From Candidatus Omnitrophota bacterium (GTDB taxonomy: Bacteria > Omnitrophota > Koll11 > Gygaellales > Profunditerraquicolaceae): a stretch of 11,621 nt of DNA. Below the pieces are notes generated by a model that saw only the letters and a program-made list of their open reading frames with translations, was not told the origin of the DNA and did not search any database. The stretch lies in assembly GCA_026387515.1 (NCBI GenBank), contig JAPLLP010000279.1, positions 1-11,621 of the forward strand, given 5' to 3'. Of the stretch, positions 4,557 through 11,621 are shown piece by piece (position 1 is the first letter of the stretch; every line of letters starts with the position of its first letter). Position numbers and translations under genes: made by a program.

Positions 4557-5710
4557 TTTACGCACCCCTTTTGCTTTAAATACTCCTTGCTTAGTTTTAG
4601 AAAAACCAGGAACGCATTCCTTTTCTTGTAATTTTTTATCATCCGGAATGTTTCCAAAAGCGCCCAGGCCCCATACACCCATAAAATCTCCTCCCGGATA
4701 CCGGGAATGAGAAATTGCACCAGCCATAATACGAATAAGGCAAGGGCCTCAAAGAACGCGAAATCCATGCTCGCCAGAAAAAGGAATCCCAAGTAAGACT
4801 GGACGATGGTCAAGAGTATCTCTAATTTTTGGTGCTCGTCAAAAGGAATATAGGAAATCTTCCCCATGCCAAAAGAATAGATAAAAGGAATCATTGCCAC
4901 CAGGATAGTCCATTGATTTATGGAAGAGGAAACAAAATTTACTAGCGCCATGGGGGCCTTGGTGACTTTCCTTGCCCAGTAAAAAGCCGAGAGTTTTTCC
5001 GGGAATTCGCTCAAGAAAGGCGCTACCCATTGCACAAATACAAATTGCGAAACACCTAGGGAAACCGCTAAGGCTAGCATCGAATTAAGAAAAGGATGCG
5101 CTGAAAAATACAGGATAACCGCTCCGGAGATGAAAAACAAGATTATCCAAACGATATTAGCCGGATATTTATGCCGCATCATGAACTTCGGAATGCGCCC
5201 CAAATCCTCAATCTCTTCTTCGTCATGGGGAGGCATTTTTGACAAAAGATACAGGTAAACAAAATAAATTGCGCCTAAGACCAGGCCGTCAAAGATGTTC
5301 AGCGTGCCTTTAAAATAAATCACCAAGAAATAAAGCAGAGCCGGCAGGAGCGACAATATAGCTATAGAATGCTCATCTTCCAGTTCAATGGCCCGCAAAC
5401 CTTTTTTTCCGCCGTGTTTCTTACTAAAAAATAATGCCACAAAATAGACCATTGGCCAGCCTAAGCCTACAAATAACCTTAAAGAACCTGTGTAGTTAGC
5501 AGTGATAAGATGCACCTTAGAAGGGTCCTTGGCGGCGGTAAGCGCGATTACTCCTTCCACCGCGAATTCAGGGAGCGTCTGTATCCAGGCAAGCATTGCC
5601 AACGCCAAACCCTGGGAGATAAAAAATTGTCCACATTCAGCTGCCCAGGCAATAAGCATGGCCGCTAAAACAATTGCCGGGAATGTCCATAAAGCACTAA
5701 GAACTTCCAT
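4553..5710 (-). CDS. CaCA-superfamily cation exchanger homolog
   Basis: A 385-residue membrane protein with about ten predicted segments and an inverted-repeat plan like Na+/Ca2+ exchangers. The alpha-1 motif is IQTLPEFAVEG (43-53), followed by ANYTGSLRLFVG (71-82). The alpha-2 motif is APFLSEFPEKLSA (230-242), followed by NFVSSSINQWTIL (258-270). E48 and E235/E238 correspond to the conserved acidic residues of the two alpha repeats. A charged loop DEEEIEDLG (163-171) separates the halves. The family exchanges Ca2+ or other cations for Na+ or H+; the substrate here is unknown and copper is not a known one. The start ATG 5710 has AAAGGAG about 10 bases upstream. A TTG start at 5752 would lie in the hairpin repeat and is rejected. 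It is separated from cusA by repeat copy A and overlaps the YHS gene by 4 bases. Confidence 0.78.
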   Translation of the reverse strand: MEVLSALWTFPAIVLAAMLIAWAAECGQFFISQGLALAMLAWIQTLPEFAVEGVIALTAAKDPSKVHLITANYTGSLRLFVGLGWPMVYFVALFFSKKHGGKKGLRAIELEDEHSIAILSLLPALLYFLVIYFKGTLNIFDGLVLGAIYFVYLYLLSKMPPHDEEEIEDLGRIPKFMMRHKYPANIVWIILFFISGAVILYFSAHPFLNSMLALAVSLGVSQFVFVQWVAPFLSEFPEKLSAFYWARKVTKAPMALVNFVSSSINQWTILVAMIPFIYSFGMGKISYIPFDEHQKLEILLTIVQSYLGFLFLASMDFAFFEALALFVLWLVQFLIPGIREEILWVYGAWALLETFRMIKNYKKRNAFLVFLKLSKEYLKQKGCVK

Positions 5711-5724
5711 TAGCCATTGACTCC

Positions 5725-5791
5725 TTTCACAAAAAGTGAAACACTGGCCCAATTCCTATCTGGGCCAGGTGTCCGATTAGCGCGGGGTGTC
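5725..5791 (-). repeat. Intergenic palindromic repeat, copy A, between cusA and exchanger
   Basis: This is the second copy of the element at 1137-1216, beginning at the last base of the cusA stop codon. The block CACCCCGCGC is identical in both. The main hairpin (5741-5772) has the same TGGCCCA/TGGGCCA upper stem, a loop GATAGGAAT differing at one base, and a lower stem ACAC/GTGT where copy B has GCGC/GCGT. Both copies have one bulged base at the same place. A second 6-bp hairpin TTTCAC/GTGAAA with five T in its loop (5725-5741) runs into the exchanger's GGAG ribosome binding site. The outer closing arm seen in copy B is missing. It may also act as a weak terminator or mRNA-stabilising hairpin after cusA. 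Confidence 0.78.
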
Positions 5792-8700
5792 TACAGTTTG
5801 CTCACGTCCACTGTGCCATATTTCATCTCATAACGCCATTTCCATATCGCGTAAATCGGCGGGTACACCAATAATTCCAGGATAAAGCTGGTAAATATGC
5901 CACCGATCATCGGAGCGGCAATACGCTTCATCATATCCGCGCCCGTGCCCATAGACCACATAATCGGGATAAGACCCATGAACATCGCCAGGACCGTCAT
6001 CATTTTGGGCCTGATACGCTTAACCGCTCCATGAACAATCGCTTCCTTAAGATCTTCATAAGTTTTCATCTTGCCCTGCCTCACCCGTTCATAATACGCC
6101 AGGTCAAGAAACAACAACATAAATACGCCGGTTTCCGCATCCAAACCCATGAGCGCGATCATGCCTACCCATACTGCAATGGAAATGTTGTATTTAAGAA
6201 GGTACAAAAACCAGATCGCCCCGATCAAGGAAAACGGGACCGCCAACATAACAATACCTGCCTTAACCGGAGATTTAGTATTGAGGTATAGTAAAATAAA
6301 AATAATAAATATTGTAATCGGTATGACCAACTTCAGGCGTTCTCTTACCCGTAGCATATTCTCATATTGGCCGCTCCACTGCAAGGAATATCCGGAGGGT
6401 AACTGAAGCTTCTCTTCCACTATCCTTTTGGCGTCTCTAATGTAACTACCTATATCACGGCCCGCGATATCAATATACACATAGCCGGAGAGCATGGCAT
6501 TCTCATCCCTGACCATAGATGGCCCTAACGACAGATGTATATCGGCTAATTGCGCTAAAGGGATCTGCGCTCCGGATTGAGTGGAAACCAACACCCTGCG
6601 CAGTTTATCTAAATCATCGCGCAGCTCACGCGCATAGCGCACATTAATAGTATAACGCTCCCTTCCCTCTACGGTAGTAGACACAGAATCTCCGCCTATC
6701 GCGGACATGATTACTTCTTCTACTTCTTTTACGGTAAGACCGTAGCGCGAGATCTCATCGCGCCTTATATCAAAATCAACAAAATACCCCCCGGTAACCC
6801 GCTCGGCATAAATACTGCGCGTGCCCCTCACGTCTTTAAGCATGATTTCCAGGCTCCTGCCTATTTTCTCAACCTGCTTTAAATCCGCCCCAAAAATTTT
6901 TAAACCTACAGGCGTGCGTATGCCAGTGGAAAGCATATCGATCCTGGCCTTAATAGGCATGGTCCAGGCATTAGTCACGCCGGGGATCTGCAGCTTTCTG
7001 TCCAGCTCATTAACTATATCTTCCCAGGTGATCCGGTCGCGCCAAATAGGCCTAAATGGCGCCTGCAAAATTTGAGGCATCCAGGAATACCAACGCTGTA
7101 CCTTACGCCATTGGCTCTCCGGTTTTAAGACCACGGTGGTCTCCATCATTGAGAAAGGCGCGGGATCCGTGGAGGTATCTGCCCGGCCGGCCTTGCCAAA
7201 AACTCGCTCCACCTCGGGGAGTGCTTTAATTATCTTATCCTGCGTCTGTAATAAACGTGTTGCCTCGGTCACTGAAATCCCGGGCAAGGTAGTAGGCATG
7301 TAAAGAATAGTCCCCTCGTTTAAGGGAGGCATAAATTCCGAACCCAGCTTAAAATATATAGGGGCTGTGGCGAGCATCAAAAAGCTAGCTCCGATCAAGG
7401 TAGCCTTGCGGTGCTTGAGCACAAAATTACAAACTGGTTCATAGACCCTGAATAATACTTTGCTTACCGGATGCTTCTCTTCCGGATAGTATTTTCCAAC
7501 AGTAACAGAATTAAATATATTGGACAGCCAGCGGGGACGGAAATACTTATAATCCATGCGGGTAAATAACATACGCATAGCCGGATCAAGGGTAATTGCC
7601 AATATAGCGGCAATCGCCATAACGAAATTCTTGCTAAAGGCCAGTGGTTTGAATAACCTGCCCTCCTGATCAATCAAAGTAAATACAGGCAAGAAAGCCA
7701 CGGCGATCACTAAGAGCGAAAAGAATACCGATGGACCGACTTCTTTTAAGGCCTGCAGTCTTACCGCGTGATAGTCGCCCACCCGGCCTCCGGCTTCCCA
7801 TAACTGCAATTTTTTATAGGCGTTCTCTACCTCTACAATCGCACCGTCTACCAACACCCCTATGGAGATCGCGATACCGGAAAGCGACATGATATTCGAA
7901 GTCAAGCGCATGCCATACAACGGGATAAACGATAAGAGCACCGCTATAGGTATGGTTGCGATAGGGATTACCGCTGAAGGAAAATGCCAGAGGAAAAGCA
8001 GTATCACAAAGCTAACAATGATCATTTCTTCGATAAGCTGATGCTTCAACGTATCGATAGAACGCGTAATCAACTCTGAACGGTCATAGGTAGTGACGAT
8101 CTCAACGCCTTGCGGCAGAGAAGGCCTGATTTCCTTGATCTTTTCTTTGACTCTGGTTATGACATTAAGCGCGTTCTCTCCGTAACGCATCACCACTATG
8201 CCGCCTACGGTATCGCCTTGGCCGTCGAGATCAGCGACTCCCCGGCGGATGTCCGGGCCTAAAACCACGCGGCCGATATTCTTGATCAATATAGGCGTGC
8301 CCGAAGAATTAGTTCCCAATGCTATATTCTCAATATCGCGCACGGATCTAGCATACCCTCTGCCCCGAACCATATATTCAGCCCCGGAAAACTCTACTAA
8401 CCTGCCTCCGGTATCGTTATTGCCGTCGCGTATAGACTCTATGACTTTGCTAAGAGGAATATTGTAGGCCAATAAGGCATTGGGATTGATATTTACCTGA
8501 TACTGCTTCTGAAATCCGCCCACCGAGGCAACCTCCGCTACCCCCGGCACACCGAACAACCAATAACGCATATACCCATCCTGTAAGGAGCGTAATTCAG
8601 ACAGGTCGTGCCTGCCTGTTTTATCCACTAGCGCGTATTGATACACCCAGCCCACCGAAGTCGCATCCGGGCCCATCTCTGTCTTAACCCCCTCAGGAAG

Positions 8701-9057
8701 CCGGGGTATGATCTTACTTAGATATTCCAGGGTGCGGCTGCGCGCCCAATAAATATCCGTGCCGTCTTGGAATACAATATAGACATAAGAGAATCCGAAA
8801 TCAGAAAACCCGCGTACCGCCTTTACCTTAGGCACCCCCAGCATCGCGGTAACTATGGGGTAGGTCACCTGGTCTTCTATAATATCGGGAGAGCGGTCCC
8901 AGCGGGAATAAATAATAACCTGTGTATCAGAAAGATCCGGTATGGCGTCCAAGGGTATGTTTTTAATGCTGTAAAGCGCCCCTATCATTGCCGCCAAGAC
9001 AAAGATAATGACGATATATTTATTTTTTGCGCTGAATTCGATGATTCTCTCAATCAT
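5791..9057 (-). CDS. cusA: CusA-like heavy-metal RND efflux pump, Cu(I)/Ag(I) type
   Basis: A 1088-residue inner-membrane pump of the heavy-metal RND family, which exports metal from periplasm or cytoplasm through an adaptor and outer-membrane channel using the proton gradient. The N-terminal segment is MIERIIEFSAKNKYIVII, followed by EDQVTYPI (61-68) and GFSDFGFSYVYIVFQDGTD. In TM4, VDGAIVEVEN (403-412) holds the proton-relay D404. M587 (YMPTTLPG), M637 (FSMMETT) and M708 (RIDMLSTG) align with E. coli CusA M573, M623 and M672. The offset is a constant 14 residues, then 36 after an insertion near 651-673. That methionine set marks monovalent Cu/Ag substrates. A late AET (974-976) and SMGTGADMMKRIAAPMIGG complete the family pattern. 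The start overlaps the adaptor stop by one base (TAATG) with AGGTG upstream. Confidence 0.95.
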   Translation of the reverse strand: MIERIIEFSAKNKYIVIIFVLAAMIGALYSIKNIPLDAIPDLSDTQVIIYSRWDRSPDIIEDQVTYPIVTAMLGVPKVKAVRGFSDFGFSYVYIVFQDGTDIYWARSRTLEYLSKIIPRLPEGVKTEMGPDATSVGWVYQYALVDKTGRHDLSELRSLQDGYMRYWLFGVPGVAEVASVGGFQKQYQVNINPNALLAYNIPLSKVIESIRDGNNDTGGRLVEFSGAEYMVRGRGYARSVRDIENIALGTNSSGTPILIKNIGRVVLGPDIRRGVADLDGQGDTVGGIVVMRYGENALNVITRVKEKIKEIRPSLPQGVEIVTTYDRSELITRSIDTLKHQLIEEMIIVSFVILLFLWHFPSAVIPIATIPIAVLLSFIPLYGMRLTSNIMSLSGIAISIGVLVDGAIVEVENAYKKLQLWEAGGRVGDYHAVRLQALKEVGPSVFFSLLVIAVAFLPVFTLIDQEGRLFKPLAFSKNFVMAIAAILAITLDPAMRMLFTRMDYKYFRPRWLSNIFNSVTVGKYYPEEKHPVSKVLFRVYEPVCNFVLKHRKATLIGASFLMLATAPIYFKLGSEFMPPLNEGTILYMPTTLPGISVTEATRLLQTQDKIIKALPEVERVFGKAGRADTSTDPAPFSMMETTVVLKPESQWRKVQRWYSWMPQILQAPFRPIWRDRITWEDIVNELDRKLQIPGVTNAWTMPIKARIDMLSTGIRTPVGLKIFGADLKQVEKIGRSLEIMLKDVRGTRSIYAERVTGGYFVDFDIRRDEISRYGLTVKEVEEVIMSAIGGDSVSTTVEGRERYTINVRYARELRDDLDKLRRVLVSTQSGAQIPLAQLADIHLSLGPSMVRDENAMLSGYVYIDIAGRDIGSYIRDAKRIVEEKLQLPSGYSLQWSGQYENMLRVRERLKLVIPITIFIIFILLYLNTKSPVKAGIVMLAVPFSLIGAIWFLYLLKYNISIAVWVGMIALMGLDAETGVFMLLFLDLAYYERVRQGKMKTYEDLKEAIVHGAVKRIRPKMMTVLAMFMGLIPIMWSMGTGADMMKRIAAPMIGGIFTSFILELLVYPPIYAIWKWRYEMKYGTVDVSKL

Positions 9058-10100
9058 TAAGCACCTGTTAATTTACTCTCTGAATCCACTAAAAAGTTAC
9101 CGCTGGTTACCACCATATCGCCTTCTTTCAAGCCGTCGATAACTTCATAATAACCTTGCGCCTTCTGGCCCAAGGAAACCTCGCGCGCCTCTAATACGTC
9201 ACCATCTTTAACGATATACACTATTTTTCTTACGCCGGTATCCAACACCGCGCTTTCCGGTAAAGCCAACTTTTCGCCCAAATCAACCAAGATCGCGGCA
9301 TTAACATACATCTCGGGCTTAAATTTATGCGCCGTATCTTTAATTTCTACCCTTACCTGCCCGGACCTCGTGGCCGCGTCCAATACCGGAGTTATAGCAA
9401 CAACCTTTCCCATAAAAGATTCTCCGGGAAAAGCAGCTACCTCTATCTTAACGGCAGCTCCCTCTTTGATCAGGCCGATCTCAAATTCATAGACCGCTAA
9501 ATACGCCCAGGCCTTGTCTTCATTCGCAGGCAAAATCAGGCTCTCTTGCGGCCGGCCGCGCTTGGTGAGCTCTCTTATCTCTTGCTCGGTCATTCCTAAA
9601 AGATTGAGCCTTTTTTGCGCCGCGCCCACAAGTCCTTGAACCTGTTTCTTAAGCAAGGGTGTGGAGTAACTGTAAATTTTCTTGCGAGTTCCCAACGCCA
9701 CCAGATATTCCTGTTGAGCCGTGAATAAAGCCGGATCATAGGCAATCTTACCCGCGGCTAATATTTCATGCGCCAGTTTCATTTTCTGGATCTTCTCTTT
9801 TTTTAAGCCGATAAGCTGCTGCCTCTCCGGACTGATATGGGTTCCGGCCGATGCCTTAGCGGAGGCTTCTTTTGCATACACCGGGACATAATCCATACCC
9901 ATCTCGTCCTTCATGGGAACAGGAGAAGTTACATCAGGATGCATAGGATTACGGTAATACATAACCTCCCGTTGGGATTTTATAGGGACGGGCTGTTCGC
10001 TAATCTTATCGCGGTGCTCAAACAGGCTAAAAATGAAACCTGTAAGCGCCGATGTCAGCCCAATAGCCAGGATAATTAATAAAGCTTGAGTCTTTTTCAT
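9057..10100 (-). CDS. cusB: CusB-like periplasmic adaptor with heavy-metal-binding segment
   Basis: A 347-residue membrane-fusion protein linking the RND pump to the outer-membrane channel. An N-terminal signal/anchor (about 5-26) is followed by a metal-binding segment at 48-75, YYRNPMHPDV through MKDEMGMDYVPVY. The two cysteines usual in CPMHP...CPxCGM versions are absent, leaving Met and His ligands (M53, H54, M63, M67, M69) that suit Cu(I)/Ag(I). Then come a short alpha-hairpin (about 127-180, QQEYLVAL to LNLLGMTEQEI), lipoyl and beta-barrel domains (ATRSGQVRVEI near 245-255), and a membrane-proximal domain ending VTSGNFLVDSESKL. The ATG overlaps the upstream stop as ATGA with AGGTGA just before it. 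It is somewhat shorter than E. coli CusB (407 residues). Confidence 0.93.
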   Translation of the reverse strand: MKKTQALLIILAIGLTSALTGFIFSLFEHRDKISEQPVPIKSQREVMYYRNPMHPDVTSPVPMKDEMGMDYVPVYAKEASAKASAGTHISPERQQLIGLKKEKIQKMKLAHEILAAGKIAYDPALFTAQQEYLVALGTRKKIYSYSTPLLKKQVQGLVGAAQKRLNLLGMTEQEIRELTKRGRPQESLILPANEDKAWAYLAVYEFEIGLIKEGAAVKIEVAAFPGESFMGKVVAITPVLDAATRSGQVRVEIKDTAHKFKPEMYVNAAILVDLGEKLALPESAVLDTGVRKIVYIVKDGDVLEAREVSLGQKAQGYYEVIDGLKEGDMVVTSGNFLVDSESKLTGA

Positions 10101-11332
10101 TTGTTCACCTCTTTTATATTCATTAAATCAACGCCAGTTGAAAACTCAAGATCCGTCAGGCTCATATGATAATCAACCAGAGCTCGATAATATGACATCT
10201 TGGTTTCCAACACCATCCTCAGGGTATCTAATAAACTCATAAAATCGCCTTTGCCCGAGCGAATGGCTGACAGAGAAGATTCAATCGAACTCTCCAGTAA
10301 AGGTATTTGATTATTCTTATACAGGCTGATCCTATTTTTGGAAATCCCTACCTTTACCACAAGATCCTGCGTCTGGATAAAAGCCCTATTCTTCATCGAC
10401 TGATACACTGCCTTTGCCTCATCTAAATTAGCTATAGCCTCTTTTACCTCGTAACGCTGCTTGGTCCAGAACCAGAAGGGCAAAGTAAATGAAAGCGCGA
10501 CATCCCAGGGCCCGATACCCCCTGAGGTGATGCTGCGCAAGACTATCTCAGACATTATATCCGGAAAGATGTTTCTCTTAGCCAAAGACTCGGCGAATTT
10601 GTTTTTTTCTATAGCCAAGGCAAAGGTCGATAATTCCGGCTGATTCTCGAGGGTCAATTTATACAAATAATCAACATCTTTATCAAAATTGACAGCTTCT
10701 TCTAGCTGAGGAACGCCTAAAAACAAACGCGCATCACGGTTTAGTAAAAGGTTTATGCGTGTCTCTATTGCCCGCTTCACTTGTGTTAAATTCTGGATAT
10801 CATTGCTTAATTTAGCCATTTCCAGGATTATTTTGAAAAACTGCTCTTGCGAGGCCTCTCCTACAATATATTTCGCCTCAACAATATTGGCCACGGCATC
10901 TAGTATCGACAGGCTCTCTTGGTCTAGCTCCGCCTCCTTATAATTCATAAACAGATCATGATAGGCGTGCTTTAGCTCTTCAATAACTTCTAACTCTTTA
11001 TTTTTGTACTCCGCGGCAAACATCTGTGATTCGATGAATGCGACCTTGCCTTTAAGAGATAACTTGCCAAAAAGCGGAAATACCTGCTGAATAGAAAGCA
11101 TCCGATCAGAAGAAATGCCCACGCTCGGGCTTTCCAGGGCCTTGGCTTGAGGAACCCTAGCCAGTGACGCCTGCCAACGCGCCTTGGCGGCCTGGATATC
11201 CGGATTATTCTTTCTGGCTTCAGCCATTAACTCTTTTAAAGAAAGTACCAGAGCCTTCTCTTGTGAATACAAAAGCCCAAAATTAAGAATAAAAATGGTA
11301 ATTAATATCAAAATACTTGCTTTTTTTACCAT
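10097..11332 (-). CDS. TolC/CusC-like outer-membrane efflux factor
   Basis: A 411-residue protein with an N-terminal signal peptide (MVKKASILILITIFILNFGLLYSQ). It has two OMF repeats of long amphipathic helices: the first includes LMAEARKNNPDIQAAKARWQ, the second LENQPELSTFALAIEKNKF. DVALSFTLPFWFW suggests a beta strand of the barrel. There is no lipobox Cys, unlike E. coli CusC. As a trimer it forms the outer-membrane channel for the CusBA pump encoded directly downstream. It starts 12 bases after the CsoR-type gene without a recognisable Shine-Dalgarno; the AT-rich gap ends in TATAAT directly before ATG. Translation may depend on coupling. Exact naming (cusC or czcC) is unsafe from sequence alone. 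Confidence 0.9.
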   Translation of the reverse strand: MVKKASILILITIFILNFGLLYSQEKALVLSLKELMAEARKNNPDIQAAKARWQASLARVPQAKALESPSVGISSDRMLSIQQVFPLFGKLSLKGKVAFIESQMFAAEYKNKELEVIEELKHAYHDLFMNYKEAELDQESLSILDAVANIVEAKYIVGEASQEQFFKIILEMAKLSNDIQNLTQVKRAIETRINLLLNRDARLFLGVPQLEEAVNFDKDVDYLYKLTLENQPELSTFALAIEKNKFAESLAKRNIFPDIMSEIVLRSITSGGIGPWDVALSFTLPFWFWTKQRYEVKEAIANLDEAKAVYQSMKNRAFIQTQDLVVKVGISKNRISLYKNNQIPLLESSIESSLSAIRSGKGDFMSLLDTLRMVLETKMSYYRALVDYHMSLTDLEFSTGVDLMNIKEVNK

Positions 11333-11344
11333 ATTATATAAAGC

Positions 11345-11621
11345 TTATTTTCTATACCTTGAAAGCAGTTCTACAATCTCGTCTACTTTCTTGATTTTTT
11401 CGCCTTCGGACTTACCGGTAAAGGCATGGATCACGCAGCCTTCAATATGCTTTCTGAAGATCTCGTTCTCCACCCGGTAAAGCGCTCCGATAACAGAGTG
11501 TAGCTGGGTAATGATATCAACGCAATAACGCTTATCCTGAATCATCTTCTCGATCCCGCGGATCTGCCCCTCTATTTTGCTTAAGTAGGCGAGCTGCTCC
11601 TCATGGGTAGTAAGTTGTTCC
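11345..11621 (-). CDS. csoR: CsoR-family copper-sensing repressor, 5' end outside window
   Basis: The last 91 codons are visible; the start lies beyond the right edge. The all-helical DUF156 fold is evident from LSKIEGQIRGIEKMI, RYCVDIITQL and a C-terminal helix. Counting from the first visible residue, C33, H58 and C62 have spacing 25 and 4. This matches C36, H61 and C65 of Mycobacterium tuberculosis CsoR, the trigonal Cu(I) site. The position equivalent to RcnR His3 appears to be Glu at the extreme edge, which argues against a Ni/Co sensor. These proteins are tetrameric repressors released from DNA by Cu(I). The gene probably heads the operon and controls it from an operator outside the window. 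A TAA stop is followed 12 bases later by the outer-membrane factor gene. Confidence 0.92.
   Translation of the reverse strand, partial: EQLTTHEEQLAYLSKIEGQIRGIEKMIQDKRYCVDIITQLHSVIGALYRVENEIFRKHIEGCVIHAFTGKSEGEKIKKVDEIVELLSRYRK

Noticed and set aside
4557..4727. An in-frame upstream start for the secreted YHS protein at 4727
   Set aside because: It would overlap the exchanger by 58 codons and put 57 residues before an obvious signal peptide; the ATG at 4556 fits the ATGA coupling seen elsewhere.
5711..5752. A TTG start at 5752 extending the exchanger by 14 residues
   Set aside because: The extension is encoded by the repeat hairpin, has no ribosome binding site, and the ATG at 5710 has AAAGGAG upstream.
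1137..5791. The two hairpin copies as a CRISPR array or integron attC sites
   Set aside because: Only two copies 4.6 kb apart, no regular spacers, no cas or integrase gene, and the hairpin lacks attC core sites.

Overview
All genes in this window lie on the minus strand, so the biological reading direction runs from the right edge to the left. An outer-membrane efflux factor, a periplasmic adaptor, an RND pump and a secreted YHS protein point to a bacterium with an outer membrane. Moderate GC content, a Thi4-type thiazole synthase under a TPP riboswitch, and an Rrf2/iron-sulfur protein pair suggest an anaerobic or microaerophilic lineage. An uncultured phylum such as Omnitrophota would fit, but that placement is a low-confidence impression and not something the sequence proves.

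Region 1 (11621 down to 2315) looks like one long copper/silver-handling gene train. It contains a CsoR-type copper-sensing repressor (its start lies beyond the window), a TolC/CusC-like outer-membrane factor, a CusB-like adaptor and a CusA-like pump that keeps the three substrate methionines. After a short hairpin-bearing intergenic repeat come a CaCA-type cation exchanger homolog, a secreted YHS-domain protein, a YHS-permease fusion and an orphan RnfD/NqrB-like membrane protein. Junctions are extremely tight (ATGA, TAATG and TAGATG arrangements), which implies co-transcription and translational coupling. The likely logic is Cu(I) sensing, tripartite export across both membranes, and extra Cys-rich YHS modules that hand metal to a second inner-membrane permease.

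Region 2 (2318 down to 1254) is a self-contained thiamine unit: a sigma70-like promoter overlapping the stop of the previous gene, a TPP riboswitch, an intrinsic terminator, a thi4 gene that keeps a cysteine at the presumed sulfur-donor position, and a second terminator.

Region 3 (1252 down to 1) begins with a strong promoter overlaid by a perfect 9-bp inverted repeat, a probable operator for the Rrf2 regulator encoded just downstream. A roughly 100-nt structured leader follows, then the Rrf2 regulator with a cysteine cluster, an unusual seven-cysteine ferredoxin-like protein, and the first 35 codons of a zinc-ribbon protein that runs off the left edge.

The most unexplained signal is a hairpin element present in two gapless copies (1137-1216 and 5725-5791). 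Each sits on the same strand immediately upstream of a gene start. The stems differ by base-pair-preserving substitutions while the loop is nearly invariant.
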